Origin: Bacteroidota bacterium
Lineage (GTDB): Bacteria > Bacteroidota > Bacteroidia > Flavobacteriales > Flavobacteriaceae
Assembly (NCBI GenBank): GCA_006227965.1
Contig: SBFL01000382.1
Coordinates: 1-7,463, forward strand
DNA length: 7,463 bases
Direction: 5' to 3'
Shown here one piece after another: positions 6,390 through 7,463 of the stretch. Numbering within the stretch: position 1 is the first letter of the stretch; each line of letters starts with the position of its first letter. Below the pieces are notes generated by a model. That model saw only the letters and a list, made by a program, of their open reading frames with translations, had not been told where the DNA came from and did not search any database. Position numbers and translations under genes: made by a program.

Positions 6390-7463
6390 CTACTGGAGTA
6401 TTGCGGCAATTCCGGGAAGGGTTTTGCCTTCTAGGCTTTCGAGCATGGCACCCCCACCGGTTGAAACATAACTCACCCTGTCCTGGAAACCGAATTGCTT
6501 CACCGCAGCCACAGAATCACCCCCCCCTACCAGTGAAAAGGCCCCGTCTTCTGTAGCCTCAGCGACACAATTACCAACTTCGATGGTTCCCTTGGCAAAG
6601 CGCTCCATTTCAAACACTCCCACGGGCCCATTCCAAAGAATTGTTCTGGACTTTAGGATAACTTCCCTGAACTTTGCAAGGGTTTCCGGGCCGGCATCCA
6701 GGCCCTGCCAACCTTTTTCAATGGCGTTTACAGGCATAACCTTACTCTGCGCCTCATTGCTGAAGCTGTCTGCGGCAACCACGTCTACAGGGAGGTGTAC
6801 TTCTACGCCTTTTGCCTTTGCCTGCTTCAGGATTGACAGTGCGAGGTCGGTTTTATCTGGCTCGCATATGGAATCCCCCACAGACCCTCCCTGGGCAAGA
6901 ACGAAGGTATATGTCATACCGCCCCCTATGATAAGATGGTCAATCTTGTCGAGGATATTCTCAATGATGGTAATCTTGCTGGACACCTTGGCTCCACCCA
7001 ATATTGCAGTCACGGGCTTTTCCCCTGTGCGCATCACCTTGTCAATCGCCTTAATTTCTCCGGCGAGCAAATACCCAAAACATTTGTTGCCCGGAAAATA
7101 AGAGGCTACCACCGTGGTGGAGGCATGTGCTCTGTGTGCCGTGCCAAAGGCGTCGTTTACATAGATGTCCCCCCATTGGGAAAGCTGTTTGGCAAACGCC
7201 GCATCCCCGGCTTCTTCCTCAGGGTGGAAGCGGAGGTTTTCCAACAGGAGCACTTCCCCGCTTCTAAGGCCGGAAACGGCCTGTTCCACCTCAGGCCCGA
7301 TACTCTCCGAAACGAATTTCACCTGGACCCCCAACACCTCAGAAACCTGATTGACAATATGGGAAAGTGACAAATCCGGGTTCTTCCCCCCCTTGGGCCG
7401 GCCCAGGTGGCTCATTAAAACCACACTGCCCCCATCTTCCAGGACTTTTATAATGCTCGGCCT
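6390..7463 (-). CDS. pgk: Phosphoglycerate kinase (N-terminus cut by right edge)
   Basis: The cytoplasmic glycolytic enzyme that transfers phosphate from 1,3-bisphosphoglycerate to ADP. The frame is open to the right edge, giving 357 visible residues; with a usual length near 395, about 38 N-terminal residues, including the early substrate-binding motif, are missing. Counting from the first visible residue (Arg, 7463-7461), the motifs are SHLGRPKG (18-25), LENLRF (74-79), VNDAFGTAHRAHAS (102-115, 3-phosphoglycerate binding), GGAKVSSK (156-163), WNGPVGVFE (277-285), GGGDS (313-317, nucleotide-phosphate binding) and STGGGAMLE (334-342). All expected motifs are intact with no frameshift. The GTG at 7424-7422 is an internal valine, not the start. 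The lytic transglycosylase gene follows, 96 bases from the pgk stop to its preferred start; I see no strong terminator between them, so some read-through is likely. Confidence 0.98.
   Translation of the reverse strand, partial: RPSIIKVLEDGGSVVLMSHLGRPKGGKNPDLSLSHIVNQVSEVLGVQVKFVSESIGPEVEQAVSGLRSGEVLLLENLRFHPEEEAGDAAFAKQLSQWGDIYVNDAFGTAHRAHASTTVVASYFPGNKCFGYLLAGEIKAIDKVMRTGEKPVTAILGGAKVSSKITIIENILDKIDHLIIGGGMTYTFVLAQGGSVGDSICEPDKTDLALSILKQAKAKGVEVHLPVDVVAADSFSNEAQSKVMPVNAIEKGWQGLDAGPETLAKFREVILKSRTILWNGPVGVFEMERFAKGTIEVGNCVAEATEDGAFSLVGGGDSVAAVKQFGFQDRVSYVSTGGGAMLESLEGKTLPGIAAILQ

Noticed and set aside
6370..6390. Possible minus-strand terminator between pgk and the transglycosylase (CCT/AGG then five T residues)
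   Set aside because: A 3-bp stem is too short to support; read-through is more likely.
6583..7101. Plus-strand open frame of 172 codons antisense to pgk
   Set aside because: pgk is unmistakable on the other strand; the antisense translation has no family resemblance.
1..7463. Mobile elements, CRISPR repeats, tRNA or phage genes
   Set aside because: No transposase or integrase motifs, no regularly spaced direct repeats and no tRNA-like fold were seen; the gene content is housekeeping and envelope.

Overview
The window reads as a chromosomal segment from a member of the Bacteroidota, most likely a marine Flavobacteriaceae species of moderate GC. The evidence is a short TatA of flavobacterial type, a DUF4837 lipoprotein beside a LysM lytic transglycosylase, a large secreted protein ending in a Bacteroidota-style OmpA domain, and start codons that mostly lack a Shine-Dalgarno sequence. 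The genus call is inference. I see no mobile element, CRISPR array, tRNA, rRNA or clear sign of horizontal transfer.

Layout. At the left edge (1-144, minus strand) lies the N-terminus of an M23-type peptidoglycan metallopeptidase whose body is outside the window. It is divergent from tatA (314-505, plus), which ends in a strong intrinsic terminator (527-552). A gene-free stretch with several inverted repeats (553-776) precedes a large plus-strand gene (777-3311). Its 844-residue product has a signal peptide, a SPOR-like domain, TPR-like helices, a PD40 beta-propeller, a carboxypeptidase-regulatory-like domain and a C-terminal OmpA peptidoglycan-binding domain. A small gene of 56 codons (3475-3645, plus) follows, with its own terminator (3675-3699) overlapping the end of the converging gene. 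The right half is a minus-strand block in transcription order: pgk (cut by the right edge), a LysM-containing MltD-like lytic transglycosylase, and a DUF4837 lipoprotein. The last two are 10 bases apart.

How the genes fit together. Apart from pgk, which is glycolytic, everything recognisable concerns the cell envelope: a peptidoglycan endopeptidase homologue, the twin-arginine translocase pore subunit, an outer-membrane-to-peptidoglycan anchoring protein, a glycan-strand-cleaving transglycosylase with LysM anchors, and a lipoprotein. The window looks like ordinary conserved chromosome rather than an accessory island, and I did not find a clear undescribed system. The items most worth checking are the small single-pass membrane protein at 3475-3645 and the SPOR-like domain on an otherwise PorE-like protein.
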